Shown in pieces: positions 1-10,773 of a stretch of DNA of 64,000 nt. The position numbers and the translations under genes were made by a program. The DNA comes from Gari tellinella (lineage: Eukaryota > Mollusca > Bivalvia > Cardiida > Psammobiidae): NCBI GenBank assembly GCA_922989275.2, contig OV277861.1, forward strand, positions 42,509,623-42,573,622. The letters are read 5' to 3'. The notes beneath the pieces are model-generated. The model was not told the origin of the DNA. It searched no databases and saw only the letters and a program-made list of their open reading frames with translations. Numbering within the stretch: the first letter of the stretch is position 1; every line of letters starts with the position of its first letter.

Positions 1-59
1 GTAGGAATTTTGTTCACCCTCAGAATACTGATCAAAAGTTGAATAAAACTTGCAACCAG

Positions 60-125
60 TCTGGATCCGGCTCAGACGACACGTGTAGACGACGCGCAAC
101 GTGACGTCTGATCAGGATCCAACAT
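60..125. repeat. Fold-back MITE fragment (family B/C core)
   Basis: Imperfect inverted repeat whose arms contain ctggatccggctcagacg and a diverged partner ending tctgatcaggatcc. The same GATCAGACG/CGTCTGATC hairpin core recurs more than fifteen times in the window, so this is read as a decayed copy. Confidence 0.5.
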
Positions 126-1289
126 AGTTGACACTTGTGTCGACGTTTCTTTGTTCAAAGTACCTAATCTCCTCTTGTGAGACTTCAAGCAGATGTTATT
201 GTAGTGACCAAAGGGTTACGGTTTAGCGTGGTAAAGGATTGACCTCGGTTTAACACGCGGATCTACTTTTCAAACATTTGATGTGATAAGGATCAAGTTT
301 GAATTTAAATAAACGAATACTCTATAACGTTGAAACCTTTAAGCCTAGTGTCTACTAAAGAGGATATTGGCAAACAGTGAAGACCCTGCTATGATTTTCA
401 ATATAAAACAAAACGAAGACCCTGCTATGAATTTCAAAATAATTATAACAAAAAGAAAATGAAAAGTTTGACCAGGTACCCCTTACATCAGAAATGGACT
501 AATCCAATATATAAGCAAGGACGAATCCACTGGGCGTATTTCTGGCTGTCAGTCTTTAAAGAAGAGCGGACATCTGTAAAGACAGGTTGTTGTTCTATTA
601 AGAAAACGAATAAAGTGGAAGTGGGTACATGTAGTTTTATTCGTGCTTTAAATTCTTAGATAGATCTATACTTTTATCTTGCATTTAACTATAATAGTGG
701 AGAAGACGTTATTCTTTCCCATCGAAAACACAAACTATTTACATGTATATACGTATATCTTAGCAATATGTGTGACAAGCTGTTTGCAAAGGATATAATA
801 GTTTTAGCATAATATATTAATTCATTTGGAAATGATAACGTCCTCTCCATTGTATACGAGTATTGACCCGATACTTTATATCATTTATACTGTAGAGAAG
901 ACAATTATTCTTTCCCAACAAACGCGTTTACGCTAAAATTACTATGTCCAATGTTAACAGTTTGATCAGACTCCAAACTGTTAGAATAGATAAGATTAAA
1001 AAGTATGATTTTTCTTCAGAATATAACTGTGTCACGGTGTAAAAATTGTAATTCTTTTAAGAATATTGAGCCCGCTCTATTATGACAGCTTACTGCCTTA
1101 CACATAACGTATAATGGCGAAAGCTGAAAGCTCATATAGAGGCTTTCTGCTTTACTTTTGTCTAGTGCATTAAATTACCGCATATATCTAACATTACTAA
1201 CACAAGTTAAACTGTATAAATCGAATTACTCTTCTCTTACTAAAATGTAACCTTATTACAGCGGTTTATTTTTAGCTGCAAATGTAGAC
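126..1289. other. Spacer, no gene seen
   Basis: No convincing coding exon on either strand. It contains a short direct duplication around 381-428 (gaagaccctgctatga twice) and pieces of the family C MITE, recognised by the end motif gtggagaagacgttattc near 699-716 and again near 893-915. Confidence 0.5.
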
Positions 1290-1475
1290 ACAGTCGAGCT
1301 TCCATATCTCGAACTCGCTATAATCGAACTTACCCGTATTTCAATGTTAAAACGTGGCATAGCGTCGTTTTAACATTGAAATACGTGTAAGTTTGACTTA
1401 AGCGAATTAGGATTATCAAAATTCAACGGTAGAATTACGGGTGAGTTTGATTTAAATAATGTCGAATTACTAGGT
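1290..1475. repeat. Fold-back MITE family F
   Basis: Inverted repeat centred near 1362. Left arm acccgtatttcaatgttaaa pairs with right arm tttaacattgaaatacgtg. The outer part (tcgaactcgctataatcgaa) is matched by diverged sequence on the right. A second copy lies at 37318-37500 with the same arms and order. Confidence 0.75.
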
Positions 1476-2018
1476 TGGTTGTATATATACCTGTGGTATT
1501 TATACCTACAATATGATTCAGGCTTGTAAGCGATTCAGCAGTGTGTACTTATGTTTCGTGAATGCCTTAGATAACTCAATACAACCCCGGGTCATGTATT
1601 ATCAAAGTTTTCGAGCGAAGCGGATAAACTTGTTAGTGATTTTCCTCACTTGTTTGAAGGTTAAGAAAGGTGTTGTGACCAATCGGTCTTTATTTTACAG
1701 TACGTCTTCTCTTTGTCGATCAACTCTGTAGGACTATCGATTCAATCGTCGTTCATAGGCAGGTGGTCGCTTAATACAGGACAAAGGTCAGACAGAAAGC
1801 TTATATTGTAGTTTCATGTCTTATTTGTGTCCTGTATTAATGATTTGCCACATAGTTTATCTGAAAGACGTGCGATAAAAAATAAACTAAGTTTTGAGTG
1901 TCGCTAAAGAGGGATAGTACTTAGTGATAACTTCAATCGTTTGAAGAATTTCACATTCTCCTTCATCAGTGACTATAAACTCACGGACAGGAATAGTTTT
2001 AAATGTAAATGATACATA

Positions 2019-3734
2019 ATGGAGGAAACAGAGACTGAATGCGGCAGTGAAAACACTCAGGATTCTAACCCTAAACCTGTCAAGGAACTGTTCTGTGAGC
2101 CGTGTAGAAATGCTGAGAGGAAGATTGAAGCATTTGGCTATTGTCGCGACTGTCAAGAGTTTCTCTGCAATGAGTGTTATACATATCATACAAATCTGGC
2201 CATCTGCAGGCACCATATTCTACAGGACACCACTGACATGCCGCAGGACAAATCAAGTAATACAACCAAAGATTGGTGTATTCAAAGATGCGAGGTTCAC
2301 GACGAAGAACTTACTAAATACTTTTGTTATACGCATGCGCAACTAGGCTGCAGCATCTGTATGGTTCTAAATCATCGGAATTGCGAAGGCGTGGAATATA
2401 TTCCCGCAATGTCCAGTGCATTTGTTGACGGTCAAGAGTACAGAGACTTCAATGAGAAGATAGAAAACCTGATCAAACTGGCCTGGCATATAATGGAAGT
2501 GACTCGAGAAAACGTAGCGACTGCAGCCAGAGACTACACTCAAGCAATGTCTAATGTCAAAAGGCTGAGGCAAGAGATTAATGATGCACTGGACCAGGTG
2601 GAGAAAGACGTTAAAGAACAGACAAAGAAGTTAAGTAAGGAAGATAACAAACGGTTGAGTGTAATTTGTAACAAATGTGAAAACGTGTTGAATGACCTGA
2701 ATGGAATTGTCACCAAGAACAGAACTCTAGAACGTAAAAAACAACATTCACAACTATTCATTAGCATAAAGAATTCGGCAGATAAAATCACACACTTAGA
2801 AGATGTACTAAACGAGTTAGGCAGTAAAACTGCATTCAAGTATAACTTCCATCGTTCAAAAGAAGTTCAGACTATATTGAAGACCCCTGATAAGCTAGGG
2901 AAGCTGTTTAAATGGGACATGACAGAGGCAGGGGCGACTCACGTTACTGATATTTACGTGAAAACACCCACGGACAGGCACACGTGTTGTATCACTGGGT
3001 CGTTATTGGTGTCAGAAGACAGACTTGTAATTGCAGACAGAATAAACGACAACTTAAAGATCGTGGACCTGGACCAGAAGAAGGTGATATCAGAAATGGG
3101 TCTGCCATCGTCTCCCTGGGACATTACAGGAGTAGGCAATCGAAGCTTCGCTGTGACACTTCCGAAACAAAAGAAGATACTAATCGTATCGTGTGATGGA
3201 GGTTCATTGACAACGGAACGGGAAGTAACTGTCGGAAGTGAATGCTGGGGAATTGCCTTCAGTAGCGGTAAACTTGTGGTTACGCATGAGAATCCTGGCT
3301 CCGTTGACATCCTGGACATGAACGGGACTGTGGTGCAGAAATATTCAATGGATGCGGAAGGTAAAGAACTATTTAAAAGACCGAGTTACGCTGCTGTAGC
3401 GGACGATCTGCAGACTATATTCGTGGCAGACTGGGACACCAATTCTGTAACCAGCCTGGACAAGGAGGGGAAGGTGAAACATGTCTACAAGGACGAAGAG
3501 TTGGAGTATCCGGGGAAATTGGTTGTGGACCAGTCCGGCGTGGTCACGGTGTGTGGGATAAACTCGAGTAATGTTCACATTATATCTTCATACTGTACTA
3601 AGATCCAAGCATTTAAATGTAGCATCACGACAGTTCTCGACCATCCAAGAACTCTGAGCTACTCTGAGGATGACGAAAAACTGTATATTGGAATGTGGGA
3701 GAACGATAACATTAGAGTGTTCCAATTAACATAA
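2019..3734 (+). CDS. TRIM-like B-box/coiled-coil protein without RING, propeller-like C-terminus
   Basis: Intact intronless ORF of 571 residues. Residues 26-66 form a B-box1-like zinc site (CEPC, CRDC, CNEC, CRHH) and residues 87-128 a B-box2 (CEVHDEELTKYFC, CSIC, NHRNCEG). Residues about 150-275 are charged and heptad-like, fitting a coiled coil. Residues about 300-571 contain spaced strand motifs such as LVIADRINDNLKIVD, IFVADWDTN and LYIGMWENDNIRVF, which resemble NHL/SMP-30-type beta-propeller blades. No RING precedes the B-boxes, so E3 ligase activity cannot be assumed; RING-less TRIM-like proteins of this layout are expanded in bivalves (family knowledge). The start at 2019 has A at -3 and G at +4. 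A role in innate signalling or RNA regulation is inference. Alternative: a partial annotation of a larger gene with an upstream RING exon, but none was seen. Confidence 0.9.
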   Translation: MEETETECGSENTQDSNPKPVKELFCEPCRNAERKIEAFGYCRDCQEFLCNECYTYHTNLAICRHHILQDTTDMPQDKSSNTTKDWCIQRCEVHDEELTKYFCYTHAQLGCSICMVLNHRNCEGVEYIPAMSSAFVDGQEYRDFNEKIENLIKLAWHIMEVTRENVATAARDYTQAMSNVKRLRQEINDALDQVEKDVKEQTKKLSKEDNKRLSVICNKCENVLNDLNGIVTKNRTLERKKQHSQLFISIKNSADKITHLEDVLNELGSKTAFKYNFHRSKEVQTILKTPDKLGKLFKWDMTEAGATHVTDIYVKTPTDRHTCCITGSLLVSEDRLVIADRINDNLKIVDLDQKKVISEMGLPSSPWDITGVGNRSFAVTLPKQKKILIVSCDGGSLTTEREVTVGSECWGIAFSSGKLVVTHENPGSVDILDMNGTVVQKYSMDAEGKELFKRPSYAAVADDLQTIFVADWDTNSVTSLDKEGKVKHVYKDEELEYPGKLVVDQSGVVTVCGINSSNVHIISSYCTKIQAFKCSITTVLDHPRTLSYSEDDEKLYIGMWENDNIRVFQLT

Positions 3735-3738
3735 TAAA
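3733..3738 (+). terminator. Possible polyadenylation hexamer of the B-box gene
   Basis: AATAAA overlaps the stop codon (TAA at 3732-3734). It is unusually early for a cleavage signal, so a later signal may be used. Confidence 0.3.
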
Positions 3739-4180
3739 ATCAAATGTGAGACAACGTTAACATTAGTGTGATTCAATTAATTTGTTGTTGTCTAGCTACT
3801 TTTAATTCCAAAATTTGATTTGTTAGTACTTTGACTGAACAAAATTTATATTGTTATGCGTGTCAAACAGTTTGAATCTTGATTAGAAGCAGCGTCACGC
3901 GGCGTCTGATCTGGACCCAAACTGTTTGAATATAAAGGCGATTGCGCCATTAACAGTGAAGCTTTTGGGTTAATTTACAGACGATGCATTTCAAGAGGAC
4001 GACACTTCGGGTTAAATTAGCACGCACCTAAAGACATTTGGTCAATGTCGGTCAATATCGGTACTCTACGTAGAGCGATCGGTCATTCTCGTCAACGGAT
4101 AGACCATACCGTACTATGTTCGAGCACTGCTCGGCAATGGCCGTCCGTTGACGAAAATTACCGATCATATTAAGGGTATA
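3739..4180. repeat. Spacer with family B and family E fold-back repeats
   Basis: 3868-3936 carries the family B core (caaacagtttgaatc ... ctggacccaaactgtttg) around a cgtcacgcggcgtc loop. 4040-4175 carries family E: gtagagcgatcggtcattc pairs imperfectly with gaaaattaccgatc. Confidence 0.6.
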
Positions 4181-4334
4181 CTGCCTTCAACATAGGCAAC
4201 GAGCATCTTGAGTGGGTCGTTAAAGTAGTTATTTACTGTAGCATTAACTCATAACATAGCCTGTACACTTGAAGCAAATATTTTTTTGCAGCATGCACTG
4301 ATTACATACAGCATACCAACATAATTATGTATAG

Positions 4335-4562
4335 TGTAGAAGGCGTCATTCTTTCCAAATAAACGCGTTTACGCTATAACTATTATCTTCATTCGAAACA
4401 GTTTGGAGCCAGGCTCCAAACTGTTTGCCTCTCAGGTTAAGATGAATCGTTAGATATTTCTAAACATTGACGTTTTAGATTACATTCTATTATTGCAATG
4501 CATTTGCGATCCGTTTGCGTTTAAATGGGAAAGAATAACGTATTCTCCATTTTCCACTGTTC
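4335..4562. repeat. MITE family C copy
   Basis: Left end gtagaaggcgtcattctttcc and right end ggaaagaataacgtattctcc are inverted partners. The middle holds the caaacagtttggagccaggctccaaactgtttg palindrome (4400-4428) typical of the family. Confidence 0.7.
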
Positions 4563-4869
4563 CAACATACACTACATGCAGTAAGTGCTTAACCCTCTCC
4601 ACTGCCTTGCCTCGAGAACTTTCTTCCTTATCTCGAGTACAGTGGTACTTCGATCTGGATCCAAACTGTTTGCCGCTCATTTCAATATTCCATAAGTCAA
4701 AATACATCAAACTTAAATTTGAGAAATGATGCAGTTGACGATAATTGTTTAAAATTGATGACGACATGACAGTGAATGGGTTAAGCTTTTTCATTCTGAA
4801 GGCGAATTGTGATAACAGTCACTTATAGTTTGGGTACAGATGAGACCCGGATATCTAACACTGTATTTT

Positions 4870-5045
4870 AGGTTGGTGACCCCTAATGAGATCGGAGCAG
4901 CATCGGTATTGTACGTAGAGTTATCGGCCATAATCGTTAAATGTTGGCCCGTTCCGAACTATGCTTAAGCAGGGTTCGGAATGGGCTGACAGTTGTCGAA
5001 AATGGCAGGTCGCTTTCCCGAGAATACTGGTCGCATTAGGAGTCA
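4870..5045. repeat. Fold-back MITE family E copy
   Basis: Starts ttggtgacccctaatgagatcgg and contains gtacgtagagttatcggcca, then gttccgaactatgcttaagcagggttcggaa, a hairpin. Similar to 4040-4175 and 25290-25455. Confidence 0.6.
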
Positions 5046-5199
5046 TCAATCTTAAAAATCGTATGAATAGTAAAACCTGCAATAGGTGAACAGTATTTGT
5101 AGAAACACAGCGTTTTCATTTGTCAAGCATAAAGCTGTAAACTATACCATAATTATACAGTGTTACCTATCTTTTTCGGCTTTTAAAACATGGGCTTAT

Positions 5200-5320
5200 T
5201 GATTTCATAAAACACTGGTGACCACTTAAAGCAAGGAGAACGCAAAACAAAAAAAAACTACTTAAAGAGTTTTCTGTTTTACACTTACCTTGCTTTAAGC
5301 AGTCACCTGCCTTGAATACC
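5200..5320. repeat. Fold-back repeat (family I core)
   Basis: Inverted repeat: ggtgaccacttaaagcaagg pairs with ccttgctttaagcagtcacc, around an A-rich centre and ttttctgttttac arms. Confidence 0.65.
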
Positions 5321-5492
5321 TGATATTAAACATAGTTTAGTTGTCGTAAAAGTCTAATAGAGGTTTAAATGCACCAATATTTAGTCCTTTTTGAGTGACT
5401 AAAAACACAAAATTATACATGAAAAACTTCTGCATTTGAAACCTCAAATTGACGATTACAGTATCCAATTTTAGTCTGATCTAATGTTTACT

Positions 5493-5702
5493 ACAGTAAC
5501 ATCTCTCTATTACGACCACTAAATTATGTTAATGATTCGATTGTTTACGATAGGTGACCGCTTAAAGCAATGTGACAGTGAAACAGAGAACTCCTTTAGG
5601 AGCTTTCTGTTTCACTGTCATATTGCTTTAAGCGTTTCCCTCTATATTACACAATCAAATAGCCTTTGTTTTAGTGGTCGTAATAGCGAGGTTTAACTGT
5701 AT
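5493..5702. mobile_element. MITE family I, complete copy
   Basis: Terminal inverted repeats of about 28 bp: acagtaacatctctctatta at the left and a right end reading gtaatagcgaggtttaactg. The inner arms gtgaccgcttaaagcaatg and catattgctttaagcg form a long hairpin. Flanked by TA, which would fit a Tc1/mariner-type origin (inference). Confidence 0.75.
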
Positions 5703-5903
5703 ATGTATTTAGGGGTACTTCTGACATCGTTTTGCAAAATGACATACGGTGCAGATCCTGTTCACAGGGTCCTTTGGTCAGGGTCTTGACTGTTTGTATA
5801 GGACAAGTATAACCCACACATGAAAATAAAACACTGTAAAAAATGGGTTAAGTAATCTTCAGCACTGTCCATGTTTCTTTTTTATGAGTATGGTTGTATA
5901 CAT

Positions 5904-6324
5904 GTAAAGTATAACCTCTCTAAATATTACGACCACTTAAACGAATGCTAACTATCTGTATAAACGACAGGTGACAGCTTAAAGCAAAGTGACAGTATAT
6001 CAGAAAGCTCTTCAATGAGCTTTCTATTTCACTGTCGCCTTGCTTTAAATAAGCAGTCACCTGTCGTAAACAACTAATATTAACCCTTTGCCTGCTGGTC
6101 GCGACTTTATTGATTTTTACAAACAGTTAAGATCCAAATCAGACACCGCGTAACGCGGTGTCTAATCTGGATCCAAACTGTTTGACACTCTTCTTTAGGT
6201 TTCTGTACTTAAAAAATGTATAAATCTGAATTTAACAAACGTTGCAGACGACAATTTCGAAGCAGACGACATCACCGCAGGATAAGGGTTAAAACATTTT
6301 AGTGGTCGTAATAGAGTGGTTGTA
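5904..6324. mobile_element. MITE family I copy interrupted by family B
   Basis: Left end gtataacctctctaaatattacgacca and right end ttttagtggtcgtaatagag belong to family I. Between the inner arms and the right end lies a complete family B element (6080-6293), so this copy is older than that insertion. Confidence 0.75.
6080..6293. mobile_element. MITE family B, complete copy with TTAA flanks
   Basis: Begins TTAACCCTTTGCCTGC and ends GCAGGATAAGGGTTAA. These are inverted ends with TTAA at each side, as expected for a piggyBac-like MITE (TTAA target, termini starting CCC; inference). The core is a near-perfect hairpin, cagacaccgcgtaacgcgg. Confidence 0.8.
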
Positions 6325-6774
6325 CGGCGTTTTACTGCGTTTGGCAGATGAAATATAGAGGGATCAATAACTATTGTGATCAGTATCGTTTAAATATATT
6401 TAATGTTATACATAGCAAACCTTATAAAACATATGCATATTTTGGAATATATTATTTGTATCAATAAATAATAAAATCACATATAAATGTAACACTTTCT
6501 ACGCCGCATACCGTATACATGCATGTAGTCCTATATAAACGCACATAGCCTCCTCGAGTGTGCGAGAGTCCAACATTAGAAACTGGTTTTCAGTGTTTAA
6601 CTCATCTGCTTAGCAGCCAATTGACTCTCAAATCGAAACGAGTCTCGTTCTTAGTTATTTTTAATAATTGGTCATTGTTATGTAAATGGTGATCATTTGC
6701 ACCAAGTTTAACTAAGGTACATGTAGTTCGCTGATTGACATCGGACTAATATCTGTCAATATCGACAGTAGAAT

Positions 6775-7020
6775 ATAGTGGAGAAGACATTATTCTGCTC
6801 CGTTGAGCGCAAACGAAACGCAAAGTCATTGCAATAAAATAAGGAAATAGTTTTTGTTTCATTGTCTAATCAATCACTTTAATCCGAGTGAAAAATAGTT
6901 ATGGAGCCTGATCAGACACTGAGTAAGTTACGCAATGTCTTATGTCTGGCTTCAAACTGTTTGCAATGGCCATCAGCGTTTTGGCGCGTTCATTGGGAAA
7001 AATAACTTTTTCTCAACTGT
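6775..7020. repeat. MITE family C copy
   Basis: Left end gtggagaagacattattctg, right end aataactttttctcaactg, and core gagcctgatcagacactgag ... gtctggcttcaaactgtttgc. Confidence 0.65.
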
Positions 7021-7209
7021 ACCGATATTGATCGACATTGACCCGATCTCATTCGGGGCGTGCTACCTTAACTGGCGAAATATATTAATAGTTGCTGGCA
7101 TGCAGCAAGCGATATTACGAGTCGCCCCTGGCAAGATTTTGCAAAAGTTGCCACCAGCACATTCATACAATGTCAAATGAAACAAAACTTACAAAAATAA
7201 TTACTTAAG

Positions 7210-7460
7210 TAAACAATTGGAGAAGACGTTATTCTTTCCAAATAAATGTGTTTTTGCTAAAACTATTATTTCATTTCACACAGTTAGGAGCCTTATTAAT
7301 TTGCCGGGTAAGCTAGCGTCTGGTCAGGCTCAAAACTATTTGCAGTAAGATATGAATAAAGAATCAGATTGTTAATGTCATTTTCTACATTTTATTGCAC
7401 TGCGTTTGCGTTCGTTTCGTTTAAACGGGAAAGAATGACATCTCCACTGTATTCAGGTAA
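7210..7460. mobile_element. MITE family C, nearly complete copy
   Basis: Left end ggagaagacgttattctttcc and right end gggaaagaatgacatctccac are inverted partners. Core cacagttaggagcc ... gctcaaaactatttgc. Confidence 0.7.
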
Positions 7461-8044
7461 TTCCCAATATGACTAATTTCTGTAACACGAGACTTTAAAG
7501 CAGAATGAAACCCAAATCGAGTATAAAAGCTCCGTTATGGGCGTCACTTCCATCATGCTTTGAAGAGACTGAAAACCAAATGCTGTCATAATTATTTTTT
7601 AATGTGTATGTATGTAAAACGCTTATATAAATACGTAAATATTAGTTTAGGATAAGAAATTCGGTTTAAAAATGCATTTGAAAAAAAATTGTTTTGTCTC
7701 GGATGTCTTAACCACTGGGCTAATGAGACATTCATTTATCGACGGCCAATTTAAAGTACTTGAACCTGCCATTAGGGAGAAGACGTTATTATTTCCTGTT
7801 TATGCTTACGCGTGCGCAAACGATGCAAAATGGATTGAAAAATGTACTCTGTGTTGTAATGCCAGATGCATGATGATAGCACACATTTGCTTTTATTTGA
7901 GTATGTTCTCTTTTTCTTCTTTGTAAGTACACCATTTGGGTTACAGTCTCTTTAAGCTGCAGCATGTTTAACATGTAACATATAAACTGTTTCTCCTATA
8001 TCGAGATGGTTTGTAATTAATCAAAGAGTGTTTATTATTTTCAA
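7461..8044. other. Spacer, no gene seen
   Basis: Only short ORFs without domain signal. A further family C end, ggagaagacgttattatttcc, occurs near 7777-7798. Confidence 0.4.
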
Positions 8045-8160
8045 TTCTCAAGTACAGTGGCAAAGACGTTATCATTTCTCTATAAAACGCCAAAATAAGT
8101 AGATCTATGTCCAATGTAAACAGTTTGGTGCCAGATCAGACTCCAAACTGTTTGCCATTC
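8045..8160. repeat. Family C fragment and TTCTAC microsatellite flank
   Basis: acagtggcaaagacgttatc at the left and the hairpin gtttggtgccagatcagactccaaactg near 8122-8152. A short (ttctac)n tract follows at 8216-8242. Confidence 0.55.
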
Positions 8161-8275
8161 GGATTAATCCATTTGTGCCTAGTGTCCCTCATAAAAGGGA
8201 CATAGGCAACCATGTACTTCTACTTCTATTTCTACTTCTACGTGGTTACTCCCTCATTATCAATTACTGATAAAT

Positions 8276-8433
8276 ACACATTACCAGTTGACAGTGCGAT
8301 ACAGAGTGATATATTTTTGGCGAAAATAGCCGATCTGACGAGCGCCTTGGCGCAAGTCTGATCGGTTGTTTCCGCCAAAAACGTCGAGAGCTAAATGCAA
8401 CACTCTGTTGCGCACTGCCAACTGGTGATGTGT
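8276..8433. repeat. Fold-back element, about 158 bp
   Basis: Ends acacattaccagttgacagtg and cactgccaactggtgatgtg are inverted partners. Inner arms tttttggcgaaaatagccgat and tcggttgtttccgccaaaaa also pair. Confidence 0.7.
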
Positions 8434-9077
8434 TTATTATATGCCTTGAATACACACAAGAAACAACTAAATAGTCGTTTAAATCATTTTATATCCAAAG
8501 TTTATTAGTTATTTGAAGCAGAACAAGTTTTTTGTATGCCACAAAGAATAACGCGGCACTCGTACATGTACGTAAATGACGTCACGTTAAATCGAAAGCG
8601 ACGTCAGAGTAAAATACATTATTATACTGCAAAGTAAATTCCTTACTTGTCATTGGTCAACGAGCCTTAGACATAATCCCATATACCCTGTGAGCTGACA
8701 GGGTACATGGAAATGCAGCTGTTTTCATTGGCTGACAGGTCCCTGAGTCTTGATTTGCAGAAAATAAGATGGCCGATTGCTCGACAGGATTGAGTGCATT
8801 CAATCGTGCATCCTCCGTTTTAAGTCCATTTCGGCTAAGAACCAATCGGTGTTTGGATCTTTCAACAGTCGCATTATTTCAGGGAAAGTTTGAAGTCGAA
8901 GTCTCCTAGTATGTCCATTTGTCTTTTGAATAACAACGTCATAAACATATGACGTCACTTTAGCTCAACGTCATATGTTCTGACGCGATTTTGTTACTGT
9001 TTACTTTGAGCGCTGTGCACGACAAATTCCGAAATATTTCATTTGAACAATAAAAACTTTGAAGTATAATAAATTCG
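8434..9077. other. Spacer, no gene seen
   Basis: Contains the partial inverted motif catataccctgtgagc/gctgacagggtacatg at about 8679-8709, similar to the arms of the 9078-9218 element. No coding signal. Confidence 0.4.
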
Positions 9078-9218
9078 TTATACAGTTTCTTCACAGGGTA
9101 CATGAGGATTTCTTCCCGGCTGGTAAAATCATGTAACCCTCGCCTAACGGCTCGGGCAACAATGATTTTCCTCAGCCGGGAAGAAATCCTCATGTACCCT
9201 GTGAAGAAACTGTATAAC
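9078..9218. mobile_element. Fold-back MITE with long, nearly perfect arms
   Basis: The left arm starting gttatacagtttcttcacag and the right arm ending gtgaagaaactgtataac are almost exact reverse complements over about 46 bp. The loop carries gtaaccctcgcctaacggctcgg. Such preserved arms suggest recent insertion. Confidence 0.8.
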
Positions 9219-9329
9219 TAATAAAGTGGCTGATACAAGGTGACTGATATAGACTCTTGTATTTTACTCTGCAAATACACGCAGAAACGCTCGATATCAT
9301 TCGAAGGCATATAATAATTACAGGGAGGT

Positions 9330-10046
9330 CGGGGACAGTGTTAAAATCATAATAAAAAGTGACTGCTATTTCCTAGTAGTCACAAACAGTGCAAAACAGT
9401 GCAGTAAACAGACAATTTAAAAAAAGTAAAAACAGGTTAAATGATTAGGGTTTGAAAGAGCAGAGGCAAGCAGTGAATCCCAACAGGCTGTCACTGGCCT
9501 TGGTGTTATAAGGGAGCTGTTTCCAACGTCCGATACTACTATACGAGGAACGAATGAGTATTGTGTTCTAGAAAAGGGTGTTATGAAGTTGAGTTTTCTC
9601 GATATTTGGAGGTAGCTGTGATCTACGACTACAATGTTCTGAGAGAGTTTATATCGCACAATAATAGAGGCGGTGTTTCTTCTTTCTTCTAATGTGGGCC
9701 AGTTTAAGGTATTCAGCATACTAGTAACACGACAATAGCAAGACTAGTAATTTAAAACGTACCTAGCTAGCTGCTCTCTGCACTCTTTCAAGTTCGTAAG
9801 TCAATGAGGATTGCCATGGTGCCATACTGTGCTGCAGTACTCCAGTTGTGGTAGTACGTAAGTCTTATAAGCAGTTTGTTTGATTGTATGGTTGTAAGTT
9901 TTGATGATGAAATTTGAACTTAATTCCTTGAGTATACGAGAGGAAATTTGGTCAGGACCCTGTGCCTGATAAGGGTTAAGGCCAGATAACAGTTTCTCAA
10001 TCCCGTTTTTGGTAATGCTAATGTCTGGCATGTAGGGTTTGACAGT
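9330..10046 (-). mobile_element. CR1-like LINE remnant, internally deleted
   Basis: Read on the minus strand from about 10046: an RT-start segment (GIEKLLSGLNPYQAQGPD, then QISSRILKEL) jumps to the RT C-terminal segment (TAYKTYVLPQLEYCSTVW). A downstream region follows (MLNTLNWPTLEERRNTASI) and a 3' end with acactgtccccgacctccctg. Stops and a frame change lie between the last two parts (about 9720-9800). The catalytic middle of the RT, including the F/YADD box, is missing, so it cannot move by itself. The same 3' end occurs on the plus strand at 60720-61110, which shows a family with several copies here. Confidence 0.8.
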
Positions 10047-10330
10047 AGTGCTGAATGCGGCGTTTGATCAGAATCTACACCGTTTGCTTATATGAATTTC
10101 AATATAAAACAAAATGAAAATTGAAAGTTTAGACCAGGCACCCCTTTGATCAAACCTAGTCTAATCCAATACATAAGCAGGGAATAATCCACTTGGCACA
10201 AATGGGTTAATATAAATCGTAAGAAATTTAAATAACTTGCCACTTCTACATTTTATTGCATTGCGATTGCGTTTGCGTTGTAAACGGAAAAGAATGACGT
10301 TCTCCCTACGGTATTCACAGTCTAGAGCAA
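10047..10330. repeat. MITE fragments downstream of gene A
   Basis: Carries gtttgatcagaatctacaccg and the family C right part ctacattttattgcattgcg ... aacggaaaagaatgacg. The family C piece supplies a minus-strand AATAAA at 10252-10257, 74 nt past the gene A stop. Confidence 0.5.
10252..10257 (-). terminator. Candidate poly(A) signal for gene A, inside a MITE
   Basis: TTTATT on the plus strand gives AATAAA on the minus strand, at a usual distance after the stop codon. It lies in the conserved ttttattgcattgcg part of a family C MITE, so gene A may use a transposon-donated signal. Confidence 0.4.
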
Positions 10331-10773
10331 CTATGTTCTACTTGTATGTGGCAGTCTCTGTCTACGAGGCGTCACTTTTGGATGCACCGCCAGTTTGGGA
10401 AGAGAGGGCGCTTTTCGTTCTGAGCTTGAACCGTACGGCATTTTAGTCTCTTCGGATACCTTTGGGCCTCCGTTTTTCACAAGATGCACGTCCGTCGGGG
10501 TAGTAACGACAGCACTCGGCACAGCCTTAATGTCAGCGGTTTCGTGCTTGTCTTCATGCAAGGTAGGTAACTGTAGTTTAGGCACTGGTCGAGCGCCGTC
10601 GGCAGCGCCCGTTAAATAAAGCATTACAATAAGGAACACTAGGGCAGCAAGTAGCATCAGTACTAGAAACACTGTTAGAGCTATCAGATATGCCGTCCAT
10701 GTGTAAACTACAAACAATACAGATATGACAATAGCGGCTATCTCTCCTGGCGTCAGTCCGCCGGAGTCGGGAC
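10331..10773 (-). CDS. Gene A exon 8: membrane segment and cytoplasmic tail
   Basis: Acceptor ttgtttttcag before GTCCCGACTCC. Enters in phase 1, completing a Gly codon with exon 7. Encodes a short stalk (GPDSGGLTPGEIAAIV), about 38 hydrophobic residues (one long or two short membrane passes) and a tail with many Lys, Pro and Thr. It ends RRQRLPHTSRT and a stop at 10331-10333. Gene B has no equivalent exon at this position; it continues with sushi exons. Confidence 0.85.

Noticed and set aside
10237..10619. Plus-strand ORFs over gene A exon 8
   Set aside because: Shadows of the minus-strand membrane exon, which has a splice acceptor and a matched phase.
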